A DNA stretch of 64,000 nucleotides from Lophium mytilinum (taxonomy: Eukaryota > Ascomycota > Dothideomycetes > Mytilinidiales > Mytilinidiaceae), in the NCBI GenBank assembly GCA_010093605.1, contig MU004193.1, forward strand, positions 467,321-531,320. Reading direction: 5' to 3'. Shown in pieces: positions 1 to 14,100 of the stretch. Below the pieces are notes generated by a model that was given only the letters and a program-made list of their open reading frames with translations, was not told where the DNA came from and did not search any database. The translations under genes were made by a program, and so were the position numbers. Numbering within the stretch: position 1 is the first letter of the stretch; every line of letters begins with the position of its first letter.

Positions 1-3000
1 CCTCGAGCAGGCGCTGGGCAGCACCGGTGTCGTTGGTATGCACCGCGAGAGTCAGCCAGATGACGGGGCACAAGAGCAGCTATTCGGCTATCTGTTTGCC
101 TTCGCTTTAGGGGAAGAGACTATGACGCGTATTTTCCGGAACATCAACGCGGTCGAAAGCAGTCTTACAGACGCGCCACAGCCACAACCGCAAGCCCAGG
201 CAGAAAGCGATGCTATCAGCCGTCTGGCCGCCGAGACTGATAGTGCCCTTAAGACCTCCGACCCGCTAGTAGACCCGCTCCGGAGCCAGATTCGGAGTGT
301 GTTCAGCGGAAATGAATTGCTTCAGAACCCAGATATGCTTCCAATAGTCCTAGGCTTCTGGGTCATGCTCGCGGGCGACCATGTCTCCATTAGCAACACG
401 TCTCCTTTGTCGATATCAGTGCTCCTCGCCATCCAGGAAATTATAGATATGTCTACTCACAACAAAGCTATGGGCCACGTTACGGGAATTCTGACTCTGA
501 TATTACATCTTCTGTTCGAGAAGAATTTTGTTGCTCCTATCAGCAGCCTCCTACGCGGCCTTGCCGACAGCTTGATCGGATTTGGCATCAATCAGTTGGA
601 AGACGCGTACTACCTCTTCCGACAGTCGTCTGTTTCGGACCTCGCTGCAGAATTTCTCCTCCAGGGCATGCGGACTTCTCGTGGCCCACCTTTCATACAA
701 TTTGACCTCTCATTACAAGGCTACAGTGCCATTGAGCTTGCAGATCTCGGCCGACCGTTCCCTCCAGCTGCTGCCGGCGGCGGATACACATTTACGGCGT
801 GGATCCGTGTGGACCACTATGACAGCGATTGCCACACCACCATTTTCGGAGCTTATGATACCACTCAGACATGTTTCGTTATGGCTTACCTGGAGAAAGA
901 CACTCGCCGATTCATCCTGCAAACTTCCATGCCCACATCCGCGAAGGCGTCCCGGCTGGCTAGCATTCGCTTCAAGAACTCAAGTGTCTTGAAGGAGGGT
1001 TTGTGGTATCATGTCGCCGTGGTTCACCGACGTCCTAGTGCGAAGACAATGGGGATCGGTTCTGCCCATGCGTCCCTGTACCTCAACGGCGAGTTCACTG
1101 AATCTATGAAATGTCAGTATCCCGCCACCCCTCCCCTTATAGACGGCAGTACGGAAAGCTTTGCCTCCTTGTCTTCCACCACACAACGACCGGCACCAAT
1201 CCTTGCTTTTCTTGGGACCCCTCAGGATCTTGCTCCTCGCCTTGGACTAAATGTCACATCGTCGAAGATGTCTGTAGCCTCATTTCACTTGTTCTCCGAG
1301 CCGCTATCGGATGAAATGATTGCCGTTCACCACAAGCTCGGCCCTCGATACTGCGGGAACTACCAAGACCGACTAGGATCTTTCCAAACCTACCGTGCTT
1401 CTGCTGAGCTCCACGTTCAGAACGAGATTCTCCATCCAGGAAAAGAAGAACAGTCGGACATTGTGTCGGCGATCCGAAGCAATGCTGGAGCCATTGTCCC
1501 CGAAAATCGGGTTTTGCTAAGCTTCTCGCCAACCTCAGTTATGGACGACGATGACCGCAACAACGTCGACGAGTCGCAGTTGATTCAATCTCTTTCACGC
1601 GAGGCGGCGTTGAATCTACACAAGCATACCAGAATGCACGGCACTCCAATTATCATAAATGCCGCAGTCCCGTCTATCAACGACGCTCTCACCCAGCAAC
1701 GCGGGTACGGGCTACTTGCTGGGAAACCAGTGGTAGTGGTTCCTCAGTGCCTTGACGATGCTATGTGGAGAGCTGGTGGCTGCGTTGCAGTTGGCCTGGG
1801 GCTCGTCCAGCTGGCGCAGACCCCCGACGCTATCTTGCGCGCCGTCAAGATTCTCTTAGAGGCTGTGGAAGGTAATTGGCGCAATTGCGAGGCTATGGAA
1901 AGCAAAAATGGCTTTGCTGTACTAGCTGAAGTTCTCCGTCAGAAACTGGGATACAGCCTCGGGACACGTGCTTTTGGGCGCAAGACTACTGAAATCAACA
2001 TGACATCTGAGCAGCGTGACACCTTCGTCTCTCAATTACTCCGAGTTGTTCTACGATTTGTTGGGTATGACGATGCGAATCCAGCCGAGAGCTTGATCAT
2101 CAATCCGTTAGCTTACAGGGTTCTTATCGTTGATCTTGATATATGGCGAAAGACGTCTTCCCTAGAAACCCAAAAGCAATACTACGCGCAATTCGTTGTC
2201 TTCGCGAAGGGAAGCAAACATCACCATTACAATGTGAAACGCTTCATCCGAATTAGTAAGTACTCCATAATTATAGTTCGCGTAGGCTAACTCTTGTGAA
2301 GGGGTTGTGAAACGACTTATGGATGCGTTAAAAGGGGAATCGTTCTCCCGTGAAGTCTTCCCGCATTTCCTTGAGGCCTTTAAGATCCTTGTTCAAAGCA
2401 ATTTAAATGGGGAGAACTCTCGGTATCTGGCACTCTTTGTCACCTACGCGCTCCATGATAACCGGTCGTTCTCAAAGCGAACACTTAGGCCGAAAGCAAG
2501 CGCTATGCGACTGCGTAACAAAGTCACAGCTGTGTCAATTACTCCTACATCTACGCCCCGCTCTGCAAGTCCTAGCCAAGACTTACAAATGGCGCCCGGA
2601 CTTCCACTTGCAGAGCTTGGACTTTTAGTCCTTGAGATGATTGCAGATCTACTTTGCAGCAGGTCTAGTGTCACAGACATCCAAAGATTTGCCAAGAACG
2701 TTACCAACAAGGTAAGTAAAGCCAGCTCCGCCTACTGAAAACTGCTAACCGACCACAGTGGCTTTTATATCTCCTTGCAGAACCTGATTCGCGAGTTGTG
2801 GTCTTGGGGACGAAGATACTTGCTCGACTTCTAGTGGTCAATGGCCCAGGCTATGTCAAGAAATTTGCTGAGAAGGGCGGCGGATTCGCGATCCTAAAAA
2901 ACCGGCTCAAGTCATGGTGGAATACCCCTGGAATCTGGACAATATGCTTCGCAATCTTGTTTGACCGGGATGTCGCCGCGATCAATTTCGAACGCAAGTT

Positions 3001-6000
3001 TGATTTGTACAATCTCACTGACATTTTCGCCGCTCAAAAGATCAAAGCGTCGTACCCAGAGATTGTTCCAGTCATCGCTGCCATGCTTGAGACCGGACTC
3101 CGAGCTATCATCAAAGAGCAGTCTAGCTCGACGCCTTCCAAGCAGAATGAAGGCAGGCTTGGGGAATCATTGTCCCCTAATTCGACATTCAAGCCGAGAG
3201 GGCGAAGTCGTACGATGTCTTTGAGTGCAAAACTGGAGCCCATAGGTATGCTTCATGAATATATCTCAATTAGATGAAAATCTGCTGACCTGTTCAGATA
3301 CCCCCAGGTCTCAAGCAGAGCGAGTGGCCGACTATGCAGAGGTGCTAGGAGTGGTCGTCCAATTTTTGTCTGATGTCCATTCTAGGTCGCTGAGTTTCCG
3401 CGACTTTGCCATTCAATCAAACTACGTCCAGGAACTCCTTTTCGTGCTTTATCCATTGATTGTTACTTCAGACAAAGTCAGCGCAGAGACAGAGCTGCTG
3501 TCCCGAGGCTCTGCATTGACGTTTGAAGGCCAAGACGTAGTTATCCAACCTCTTTCCAAATCAACGAACCAGCAAGCGCCCATCGTACGTACTACTAGTG
3601 TAGAAGCTCCTGTAAGCCCTGAGGCCCAGCGAGCTATTCCCCTCCGACGCGGCTCTTCGTTCATCCTCATCTCGGCCGATAAATCGAGTGTTTCCAACGG
3701 CGTTCCTGCCATCAATCCTATTCTAACTTCTCAAAACGGCTCATCTGTCGTTCAGAAAGTGAGCAACACCGTTATCGAGGGATTGCTCGAAGTCGTCATA
3801 GGCGTTTTCCAGGATCAGCTATTTCAGCGAAAGGACTTCCCTGGTCTTGGTCTTTTCCTCAAGACTCCCCCTGGCTTCCAGGAACACCAAGCCTATTTCG
3901 AGTCTTACGTCTTACGACACGCTTTATCGGCCATCTCGACTGATATCCAACTGGACCAAAATTTGCTTCACGAGCCGAGAGTACTCGTGAACCTTTCTCG
4001 CTACGTTACACACTTGGCAGAAGCCGTGTTTGAAGGATGGTTCCTCAACGGTGCAGAACCGCTCCTAGATTTTACTGGTGGTCTGTTGGAACACCTACAA
4101 CGCCCAGAGGTTGCGAAGATAAAGAGCGTGCGCCTGTGTCATCAAGCAATTAGCATTATTCGCTCTATCTTTCTTCGTGTTGTCCTCTTACGCCTCTCCG
4201 AGAGAGACGAGTCCGACCACGAGAGTAACACGGTGAGCTTCATGAAGAAGATGATATATTGGCAAACGATCATATTATCTGCCGACAACAACGATGCCAG
4301 TATCATGCGCTTGATCTGTTATTTACTATACATGAAGCTGGTTTCAAAGGATCAAGCGGTAAGGGTAGCCGCTGCAGAGTTTTGGCGATTGCTTCTCGTA
4401 CAGAAGCCCGAAGATGCATCAGTCATCTTTGGTCACGCCATGACTACCGATCAGAAGCGCCTCTCGAAAGGATTTTTGATGCTTACCGGATTGGACAACG
4501 ATGCTTTCCTGGCCTGGATAGATGGACATCGGTCAGAACTCAAGACGTTTTTCATTGGATCGATGTCGCGAACCTGGACAGACTACGTTGCTGAACAAAA
4601 CCGAAAGACAGAGGAGACCCTTAAGAATAGGATATCGCGACGTAAAGACAGGCTCAAGCAATGGCAGACCGAAGAAGCGCTCAATGATACTGTCTGGAGC
4701 CGCCATGAGGTTCAGACCAATCACTGGAGATCCAACGTGCACGCTTCTGAACGTTTGAAGCATCAGCGCTCGTTACAAGACCAACAGGACAACCTCTCTT
4801 TCATTGCCTCGACAATTTTGAAGCTGGAGAGACAGCTACAGGGCCCATGTGGCTTGCTTGAAGACGTTGGAGAACACAAGTGGCGATTGGATGAGACCGA
4901 GGGCCGGAATCGAATGCGCATGAGAGTCATGATTGATGAGGCCTTGCGCCAAGATGATTACCAGCCAAAGCGGAAAGACTCGGACATGGTCGCCAAGAAT
5001 AAGCTGAAAGTGGAAACCGACGTTCCCAGGATATCATCTAGGGATGCTGTAGGGATAACCCCATCCGAGCAAGTAGATCCGAGCAAAAGCACCCTAGTAG
5101 AGTCAGGTAGAAAGAGATCTGATACCGACTCTTCGGCATCAGGCCTTGACGAAGATTTTGAGATGGTCGATGGCCCCATGGAAGATGAAGATGGCTTCGA
5201 AGACAAGAACCGTAAAGTCATGCGGAGTCTCCAACGCGGTGATCAAGTCCAGCACGTATGCAACGTTTCTCGTATTGTAGGTCTGGAAGCATGTGAAGGT
5301 CTTCTCATCCTGGGCAAGGACTGCTTATATCTCCTCGATGACTTTTTCCAACGCTCTGACGGAGAGATCGTGAGAGTCTGGCAGGCGCCACAGGACGAGC
5401 GGGACGCTTACGTACAGATGGCTTCAGGTCGACAGACATCCACACGCAGGCCACCCCCGAAGGACCACGAGGAAACCGCTAGATATTGGAAGTGGGGCGA
5501 AGTCATCAGCATATCTAAACGCCGATTTCTTTTCCGCGATGCCGCTATCGAGATATTTTTCGACGATGGCCGAAGCTACCTTCTGACTGCTATAACTCCT
5601 AGCACACGCAACGAGCTTTACATGAAGCTCCTCGCACGAGCTCCGCACGTGAATAAGCCAGAGAACTTGGCCCACTCCGAGAATTCCTGGAGGCTAGAGT
5701 CGTTACGCAATCCGGAGGAGGCGCCACAGACATTTGGCTCCAAATTTGCAAACGTCTTTGGCTCATCTTCCTCTAATCCTGCCACGAAGCGTTGGATGAA
5801 AGGGGAAATATCTAATTTCCACTATCTCATGCTTGTAAATACGCTTGCTGGAAGGACTTTTAACGATCTCACCCAGTATCCGGTTTTCCCTTGGGTCCTT
5901 GCAGACTATACGAGTGAGGAGTTGGATCTAACGGATCCGCGCTCTTTCCGCGATTTCTCCAAGCCGATGGGTGCTCAGACGGCACCCAGAGAGGCCGAAT

Positions 6001-7868
6001 TTAGGGACAGATACAAGATATTTGAAGAAATGGCGGACCCTAACCAACCATCTTTCCACTACGGTACCCATTACTCATCCGCCATGATTGTCACTCAATA
6101 CCTCATCCGTTTGCAGCCCTTCGTACAGTCCTACCTCCTACTGCAAGGCGGGACCTTTGATCATGCAGATAGATTGTTCTCTGATATCCATAAAACATGG
6201 CTTTCCGTCTCCAAAGAGAACATGACAGATGTACGAGAGCTAATTCCAGAGTTCTTCTACCTTCCGGAGTTTCTAAGCAATGTCAACAATTACAACTTCG
6301 GCATCAAACAAGGGGAAACGGAGCCAATCAACCACGTCAAACTACCACCATGGGCGAAGGGAGATCCGCATGTCTTTATCGCAAAACACCGCGAGGCTCT
6401 CGAGAGCCCTTATGTCAGCAAGAATTTGCATCACTGGATAGATCTAGTGTTCGGATTCAAGCAAAGGGGAGAAGCAGCTGTGGAGGCGACGAATGTATTC
6501 CACTACCTTTCCTACCACGGCGCCAGAAATTTGGACAACATCGAAGATCCGATGGAACGCCTTGCCACTATTGGCATTATTCACAATTTTGGCCAGACAC
6601 CACTTCAGGTCTTCCAGCGTGCTCATGTCCAGCATGAGGAATTCTCTCAGCGATTCAAGCGTCTAGACAATAGCGCAGAGTCTCTAACACGGTTACCTGC
6701 TACCCTCCTAGGTAAGAAAGTCATCGTTTTTTTGAATTGTAAATGCTAAGTAATTACAGAGTCAAATGAGCGGGTGGCTTCCCTGGTATATAACACAAAA
6801 TCAGACAGACTCCTCTGTTCTGCCGCATTTCGCCATAACATACCCCCAGCTTACGACCGCTACATGGAATGGGGCTTCACTGATGGCAGCGTCCGATTTT
6901 ACTCCAGCGAATCCAAGAAACTCCTGGGATTATTCGAGCATCTACATCAAGGGCAACTGACCACGTCTTTATTCGTAGATGGCAGGACCTTGATCACCGC
7001 AGGCGCAGACTGTACTGTCGCAATATGGACGATCGTCTCGGGAGCCAAGAGCATCGATCTACAGCCAGTAATATGCCTTTTTGGCCATAGAAAGCCTGTG
7101 ACTGCGCTCGCCTCTTCGCGCGCCTTCTCCGTTTTCATTTCTGCAAGTGAAGACGGTAGGGTGTTTCTATGGGACCTCAACCGTTCCGAGTTTATACGGG
7201 AGCTTGACATTGGTTTCAATCGGCATCATCTGGGCGTTCAGTGTGCTCGTATCAACAACATTACGGGTCACATCATGCTTTGTTGTGGACCTAGACTACT
7301 ATTATTCACTCTCAATGGCAGGATGCTACTTCGACAAAATATTTGCGACACTGAAGATCTTGAAGACGTTATAACGAGCTGCGCATTCTACGAGGGCGTG
7401 GGGAACGAGTGGCTAGAAAAGACTCTAGTCTTCACTGGGCATCGAAAAGGTGTTGTCAATGTAAGTTGAGACCTAGTCAACATGATTATGCGCGACTTGG
7501 AAGCCGCAAGGAAAGTCACTAACTGTAAGTTAGATCTGGCAGCTCGCTATCGGTGCCTCGGGCAAATGGACGGTAGACTTGATCAAGCGCCTCAATCACG
7601 TTGACTCAACGCGAGAAGACGGTGGGAATTGCTCGGCCGCAATCACATGCATCTTACCCTTAGCTCAGGTGGTCTACACCGGCGACGATGATGGTAGAGT
7701 GGTAAGTTCGTATTTCATCACCCTCTATATCCAAACTGAACATCACATTGCGACTCGAGGGTTATGTTGGCTGCGCATGTTGAATATCGTCGTGATCAAA
7801 AGCTAACCTTGACGATTGCGTAGTACGAATGGGACTGCGTGCAAAGGCATGGTGGCGGACCTGGATGA
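1..7868 (+). CDS. BEACH/WD40 protein (Bph1/LYST/neurobeachin family), 5' partial
   Basis: Large scaffold protein of the BEACH family, which acts in vesicle fusion/fission and endolysosomal traffic; yeast Bph1 is the named fungal relative. The frame is open from base 2, so the N terminus lies outside the window. Seven exons fit GT-AG borders and phase: 2-2255, 2302-2711, 2759-3245, 3298-6711, 6760-7460, 7534-7701, 7824-7868, giving about 2,490 residues. Domains in order: armadillo-like region; a concanavalin/LamG-like domain (bases about 770-1130, TFTAWIRVD); charged coiled stretch (4570-5000); PH-like domain (5230-5650); BEACH domain (5790-6650) with the hallmark ISNFHYLMLVNTLAGR and FPWVLADY; C-terminal WD40 repeats (6860-7868) ending YEWDCVQRHGGGPG. 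Length suits fungal orthologues. The family call is firm; the cargo pathway is inferred. Confidence 0.93.
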
Positions 7869-8484
7869 AGTCTAGGGACCGCAAGGCTACGAAGTCGAGA
7901 GAACGTATTTTTGGAAAGGCGAAAAGTAGGTTGGTTTGTGGCGTCAGGCGGTGGGTTTTGCATTACCCGGGCAGGGTTCGTGCATTGCGCGGTACAAGGT
8001 GGGGATAGAGCTGTGATATGTCCGTGCCTGCGCGTCGTCTGCGCATGCACCTCGTTCAATTAGATCTGTTCCACACTATGGCTTTGGAAATCGGGTTCCA
8101 CGTATGGCGAAGGTGTGTTCCACTTGCATTGCCCATAGCTGTACCGCAGCGATGATAACCATATTGGAACTACTTTCAGTAAGTCGTCCTGCAACTGCTG
8201 ACGCCAGCATGGGGGCATTGATTTGACTAATGACGCAGCCGTTTTTCAAATAGCTTTTAAAGTCTAACGATAGACTGTGCGTAAGCTACGTATTTCATCC
8301 GCGTGTCAGCCTTAGAAGCGCAGTCATGAGATATACTCTAAGGAGCTTCATATTAAGAAAGCCCCACACCCAGGCTTCTAGCCCGCATCGATAGTCTTGT
8401 CAATAATCATCAAAATTGCATCCACTTCAAATACTACATGAAGTAGCCAGCCTCTACTTGAGCTTCGGAGAGGTTTCCACCCTC
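7869..8484. other. Intergenic region
   Basis: 616 bp between two genes on the + strand. It must hold the 3' end of the BEACH gene transcript and the promoter of the next gene. I see no ORF with coding character, no RNA gene and no repeat. Confidence 0.6.
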
Positions 8485-9954
8485 ATGGCCTCGCCGTACT
8501 CCTCTACTCAAAACACGCTTCGGCCTATCCAGGATGACTCTCAGCCACTACATAAATCTACTGAACAACCATATCCGCCGCGCTCATCGCAGGACCAATG
8601 GAGCCAGTCGTCACATTGGGAGACTGCTGGATATGTCCCTGCACAAACACAATATCATCCGGCTCCGTCCTTTGACAATTACACAGTAAATCAACCACAG
8701 TCTCGGGGAGATGCGCCGTATCCAGGCTACGCACAAATCACGCAACCGACATACACGGAGCAACTGTTCTACCCGCCCAACTCTCATTATACGCCTCAAT
8801 TATATTCTCAACAAGGCTCTTTCGAATCTGTCCCCGCTAGCTCATATAATCAAGCAGGCAGTCAATACGGGGGCAATCTCACATATCATTCAAGGCCGGC
8901 GTGGCCAGCGCCCGGCCCATTGCCGGAATCGCCTCATCAATTGTATTCGCATAATCATCTAACTTCACCGCCAGCATCAACTCAACCGTTGCCCCTACCC
9001 TCACCACGTCCACCACCGCAAGCTCGACCCGAAAATCTCCCTCGGCCACTGACTGCCATTTCAGTGGCAGACTACTTCCACCAACATGCATGTGTTCCGA
9101 TTCCATGGCGGTGGGAGCCGCTTTCTACGCCTATAAAGACCTACTATATCGAAGCAGGACCTGCATTTCTCGACAGCAAGGATTGGTTGGGAGATTGGGT
9201 CGACCAAGAGTTCCACACCGTTTGCCTGAGAGATAGGAAGAAGCCCAAAGATAGGCACAGCATGAAATACCACTTGACTGCGGAGTCGACCGGGGGTCAC
9301 TTCCGGCCAGAGAAGTTCAAATGGAAGCTTTCTAACTCGCCGGCAGGCAAGTCTAGGGGTACTCTTTGGACGTATTGCCGCGAGAAAGACGCGGGTGCTC
9401 CACCTGGACAAGTACGATTCGAGGGTCTATACGACCTTGATGGGAACAGAGTACTCACGTCTTTCAAACACAAAGATCCATCCCATGTCGTGCCTGTGGA
9501 TACATTGTCGTTCCAGCTCCCGAATGGGGAAGAGTTCCAATGGCGTAGCAATCATCCTATTAGTACCCTAGATGGATATCGCTGGGACTACCAGCGGCAT
9601 GCTCTTTTCCGGCTCTCTCGCGGTGTAGCAGAAGAATTAATCGCAGACAATGCCCCTTGGGACGGACGCGGCAAAAAGCCGCTGGACTCTGCGGACGCCT
9701 TGACCATTCGCGCCCAGAATGTCGACCACAGCATGGTCATTGCGACTCTCCAGACTATGAAGGTACGACAGTGGGAAGATGTGTTACGAGTAGAGGCACT
9801 CAACGACAAGGAAGGGGTGAAGAAGACAGTCAAGCAGGCCCGAAAAACGGAACTTGGCATAGCCTACTGGACTCAAGATGACTTCACTGGGGGGACAGCG
9901 GCGATCGGGTTTGAGCTTGGAAGTGGGATTGTAAGTGGACTGTTTGGCGCGTAG
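8485..9954 (+). CDS. Conserved hypothetical protein with disordered N terminus
   Basis: Single-exon ORF of 489 residues. The frame extends 23 codons upstream from a TTG, but the first ATG (MASPYSS) at 8485 is the likely start. Residues 1-190 are rich in Pro, Gln, Ser, Tyr and Thr with no fold expected. From about residue 195 a compact, conserved-looking domain begins (ISVADYFHQHACVPIPWRWE...), rich in Trp and charged residues and ending in a Gly-rich tail (GFELGSGIVSGLFGA). I do not recognise the domain and see no signal peptide, membrane segment or catalytic motif. The gene is likely real: a long open frame, good start context and codon use like its neighbours. It sits 616 bp behind the BEACH gene in the same direction. 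Confidence 0.75.
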   Translation: MASPYSSTQNTLRPIQDDSQPLHKSTEQPYPPRSSQDQWSQSSHWETAGYVPAQTQYHPAPSFDNYTVNQPQSRGDAPYPGYAQITQPTYTEQLFYPPNSHYTPQLYSQQGSFESVPASSYNQAGSQYGGNLTYHSRPAWPAPGPLPESPHQLYSHNHLTSPPASTQPLPLPSPRPPPQARPENLPRPLTAISVADYFHQHACVPIPWRWEPLSTPIKTYYIEAGPAFLDSKDWLGDWVDQEFHTVCLRDRKKPKDRHSMKYHLTAESTGGHFRPEKFKWKLSNSPAGKSRGTLWTYCREKDAGAPPGQVRFEGLYDLDGNRVLTSFKHKDPSHVVPVDTLSFQLPNGEEFQWRSNHPISTLDGYRWDYQRHALFRLSRGVAEELIADNAPWDGRGKKPLDSADALTIRAQNVDHSMVIATLQTMKVRQWEDVLRVEALNDKEGVKKTVKQARKTELGIAYWTQDDFTGGTAAIGFELGSGIVSGLFGA

Positions 9955-11114
9955 CACGATCCTATCCTCTCTGCTTTCAATCAGCAATCAACGGAGATCC
10001 GGTTGAGTGGCCACATTCTGAATGACAACATGCCACCTAATGGGGGCCTTATATCTGAAACCCGAGGCGTCACAAATTCGCGTGCACCTTCTCCCCCGCT
10101 ATGTTTTCGTACCAACTGGTATTTCTTGGTCACATGGTCAAACAGCCCTTTTCGTGCTTCCAGCCAATAGGATAAATTTTCACTCGTCGGATTTCGAAAT
10201 TTTGTGTGGTACCGAAAACCTCGAATCGATATGCACGTCAGAGTCCAATCTTAACAGCGGCTACGTACTGCCCAAGACTTCCACTTCTTGTGACCCTCAG
10301 GGTGTGTCGTATGCTGTGGAGCCTACGTGTCAGTCCCAATATGTCTCCCAAAGGCCTAACCTTATTAATGCCACATGCTTCAAGAACCAACTCAAGGCTT
10401 AACTCTAAGACATCTACAAGCTTCAAAGCCTAGGAGAAGGACGTTTCCCTGCCAGCCATAGTCGATTCCGCGTAGGCGTGAAGCTCCAATAGGTGTCTTG
10501 CATGAGACTCGAACACCTGAGGCGAGGACAGCAGAAGAGACATGCAGCAACCTAAGGGTCAACGAATGAAGCGAACCACACCATGGCGATGTGAATTGAC
10601 ATGATAGACTGAAGATATTGACGTGAGATCGGATAATCCGCTTGCAGAAAAAACCTCAACAGCAACATGGTAGTGCTACGGCATAATCCACAACAGGCCA
10701 AGGTGAAGAGAGTAAACCTTAAAGCCTCCTTATGCTCCTTCCCTTCCTGGTAGCACCGAGCCCGTCAGCACATACACAGTGCTTCGACGTCAACATCTTC
10801 CAGAGCTTCAAGCCCGCTCTTCGACTCCGACTTCCAGATGCCGGATTCTCCCTAGCACCACGAACATCTCAACCACCTCCACCCTGTTTACCACCGATGA
10901 TCTCTCCGGTGGCATGCTCGCCGTTCCTGTGCCCGCCGAGGAGCCTGTCCTCGACGTCACCGCCGGACTCGCCAAGCGCGGACATATCTACGGAATTACC
11001 ATCTCAGATGATGGCATCAGCATCATCTCCACGTGTTGCCACAACTCTCGAAGCCCATTCACACAGATAGACAAGCTGTGGCCGCGCGACTTGCCTACTA
11101 ACCTATCCCAGTAA
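9955..11114. other. Intergenic region between a gene and a degenerate transposon
   Basis: About 1.16 kb with several short overlapping open frames (for example 10022-10402 and 10779-11114) of which none has a recognisable domain. The frame at 10779-11114 reads quite protein-like (TTDDLSGGMLAVPVPAEEP) and ends just before the repeat edge, so a decayed gene end is possible but not supported. GC-normal, unlike the AT-rich block that follows. Confidence 0.4.
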
Positions 11115-14100
11115 ATGCGGGGACAAAAGGGGGGTTCAGGCGCCCTACCGGCCCGCAACTTAGCTCAAAGACGTTTCGCCGATCCCTTTAGGAGTCACCG
11201 TTTTTAAGCCTTTTTAAAGCACCCAGTCTAGTCTTGCATTAGCGCATAGCCGGAGTTAGCGCTTATAAGGGGCCCCCTACTAAACTAAGACCTCTAAAGT
11301 GCTAATATCTAATATATAATTATGCATACTATAATAATAAAATATTAATATATTTTATTTTTAAAGCTATTAAGTAAGCTATTAAGCTATATATAAGCTA
11401 TATATTATATAGAATATCTAGAAATATAGTATATAGCCTTAGGGGCTTATAGATAGCTATATATTATTAGAAAACTCTATATAGCTAATTTTATATACTA
11501 GTTCTTTACCTATTATACTTATTAGCTATAATTTTCTCTCTTATTATACTAAGAGCTTAAAAAGTATCTAAAAGAGCACCTAAAAAGATACTAAAAGTAC
11601 TATAAAACGCACTAAAAAAGGGCCCTCTCTATACTATACTAGGTGCGCCTATTTCTCTTACCTAGTAGCCGCCTATTATTCCTAAGGATTATATTTCCGG
11701 GCCGGATTTCTATACTAGAGGCTAGCCGCCGAGGCCCTTAGTAGCTAATAAAAAAGAGAAGAAAAAGAAGAAGAAGCTTATAGCTAAGCTATATTAAGCT
11801 AATAAGTTTACCTCTCTATATAGGCCTAATAAAGAGAAAAATAATACTACTAAGCTATAAGAGCCTTAACTTATTAAGAACCTACCTACTATATCTATAA
11901 GCTAGATTTCTATAGCTTAAGTTAATAAAATTCTATTAAAAATTATTACTAGCACTCTACCTATAAGCCTTCTTATAGCTACTACTAAGGCTAGAGAAAT
12001 TATATACTCTAAGGCCTATTTACTACGCTATTTAAAGTAATTTAGGCCGCCTAAGGCCCTAGAAGAATAGTAAGAGGCTAAGGATATTTATAGACTTAAT
12101 AAGAGAGCTAAGAATCTTAATAAGTATCTTTCTAGGGGTTATAGTTCTAGATAGAACTTACTATAGCGGATTTTTAAGCTACTATTCTCTCTAGAGCTTT
12201 TTAAGTATTATAGAAAGGCTATAAATGCATATATAGCTATATAGCTATATACTAAGAATATTAATTTAAGTAGATAATAGAAAGGTATAAAGAAAAGGGC
12301 CTAGAAGAATATTAGCGCCGCTAAGCTAATAATTTAGGTTAGAATTATTATCTATATTAGAGTCTTCTAGCCGCTAAGAATAGAGAATATATAGAATTAA
12401 AGAGATAAGTAGCTAGTATATATAATTACTAAGTATATAAGCTACTATAGGTAGAAGTAGATTAAAAGATATTTCTATATTTACCTAGTAAGTTTTTAAG
12501 GTGCAAGGCTTATAATATTACCTTACTAGGTAGTAGTGTATAAGTAAGCCTTTTAATATTATAACTAGCTAAGCTTAATTTAAGCTTATTTTCTAACTAA
12601 TTAAAATTATAGAATTAATCTGTATCCGGCGCCGCTAGTATAGCTAAGAAACTGCTAAGACGCGTCCCTCTATTTAAAAAGCTTTAATTCTTTATAATAA
12701 TACTCTAAAATAACTTTTAATACTATATTATATCTAGATCTATAGTCTTAATTAATAAGATAATAGTATACTTTACCGGCCAAAGCTCTTACACTATTAA
12801 AATACCCGGAAAACCTATTTCTAAGAGCTATAAGATCTTTTCTCTCTACTAGTATAGCTACTACTACGCCTTCTAGTTTACCTCTAGAATTAATAGAGTT
12901 TACAGCCTCTCTTAATATACTTAAGCCCTTAACTATACTCTTAATACTACTAGTAAGGCTATATTTAAGCTTTATATATTACTACCTATTTATTTATAGC
13001 GCTATATTCTCTACTATAATAACTACTTTACTAATATTAATCTCTTTAGCGCCTTAAGGTCTATTAGAATTACTATCTATAGTACTATAAGGTCTAACTC
13101 TATATATTATCTAGCTGCGTATAAAGCTATAGATAAAGTAAAATTATAGCTTTCTTTTAATCTATTCTCTAGAGTAGTTATAAGAGCTCTAGGCTTAGAG
13201 AAGGACGTCCTCTTAATTATATAGTAAGATAAGAATCTTATAAGATTTCTAACTACTACTTATAGTACTTAGCTATTAAACTATAATAAGGTTCTTTGCC
13301 GCCGCCCGTATAGTTATACGGCGTAATTAAAGAAGATTATTACTAAGATATAGAGTAATAATCCTATTAAATCTCTATATCTTTCTTAGCTTTTAATTAA
13401 CTATAATAACTAGATAGAGGGTGTTAATATTTATAATTAGCTGCGCAGCTATTATAATACCTAGATTATAAGTATATATATTTAAATACCGCTCTTCTTC
13501 TAGGTATTAGATATAGTAATTATTAATACCTATATTCTCTCTAAAATTATATTCTAGATATCTAGAAGTATCTTTTTAATAGTATATAGAAGATTCTATA
13601 TATAATTAGTATAGAATCTTATTTAAATTAGCTACTAAATAATATAAAAGAATGCAGGGCCTCTAATAGGCCTTATAATATTCTTAAAGTAATATAAACT
13701 AGGTTAATTCTAGCTAAATTATATAGGCTACTACTAAGGCGCTCGCCGCCCGTATATTACTAGTAAAACTCCTCTTCTAGCTATATGCCTGCTTAGTAGA
13801 GGCTATATTATCTAGAGAGAAGTATACTTAGACTATAAAATATAGCTATACTACTATTTTTATAGGTAGAAATAGGCTTTTAAGTTACTAGGCTTTTAGA
13901 AAAGAATAAGAACTATATATAGCTATAAATTATATCTTTTACTACTTTATAGGTAGTATATAGAGCTCTTTTATAAGCCTTAGCTATATAAGAATTAGAT
14001 AGAAAGGCTATAGTAAATAGAATAACTATATAATTCTATAGTAAGGCTGTATAGCTTTAATTTAGGCCTATTCTAGCCTTAATACTATTAAAAATTAGCT

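Noticed and set aside
10480-10520. tRNA-like B-box (GTTCGAGTCTC on the minus strand)
   Set aside because: The flanking sequence does not form acceptor or anticodon stems.
10779-11114. 111-codon frame with a protein-like middle (TTDDLSGGMLAVPVPAEEP), faintly reminiscent of pseudouridine glycosidases
   Set aside because: The resemblance is a few residues only, the rest does not fit, and a second frame overlaps it. Not enough for a gene or a pseudogene.
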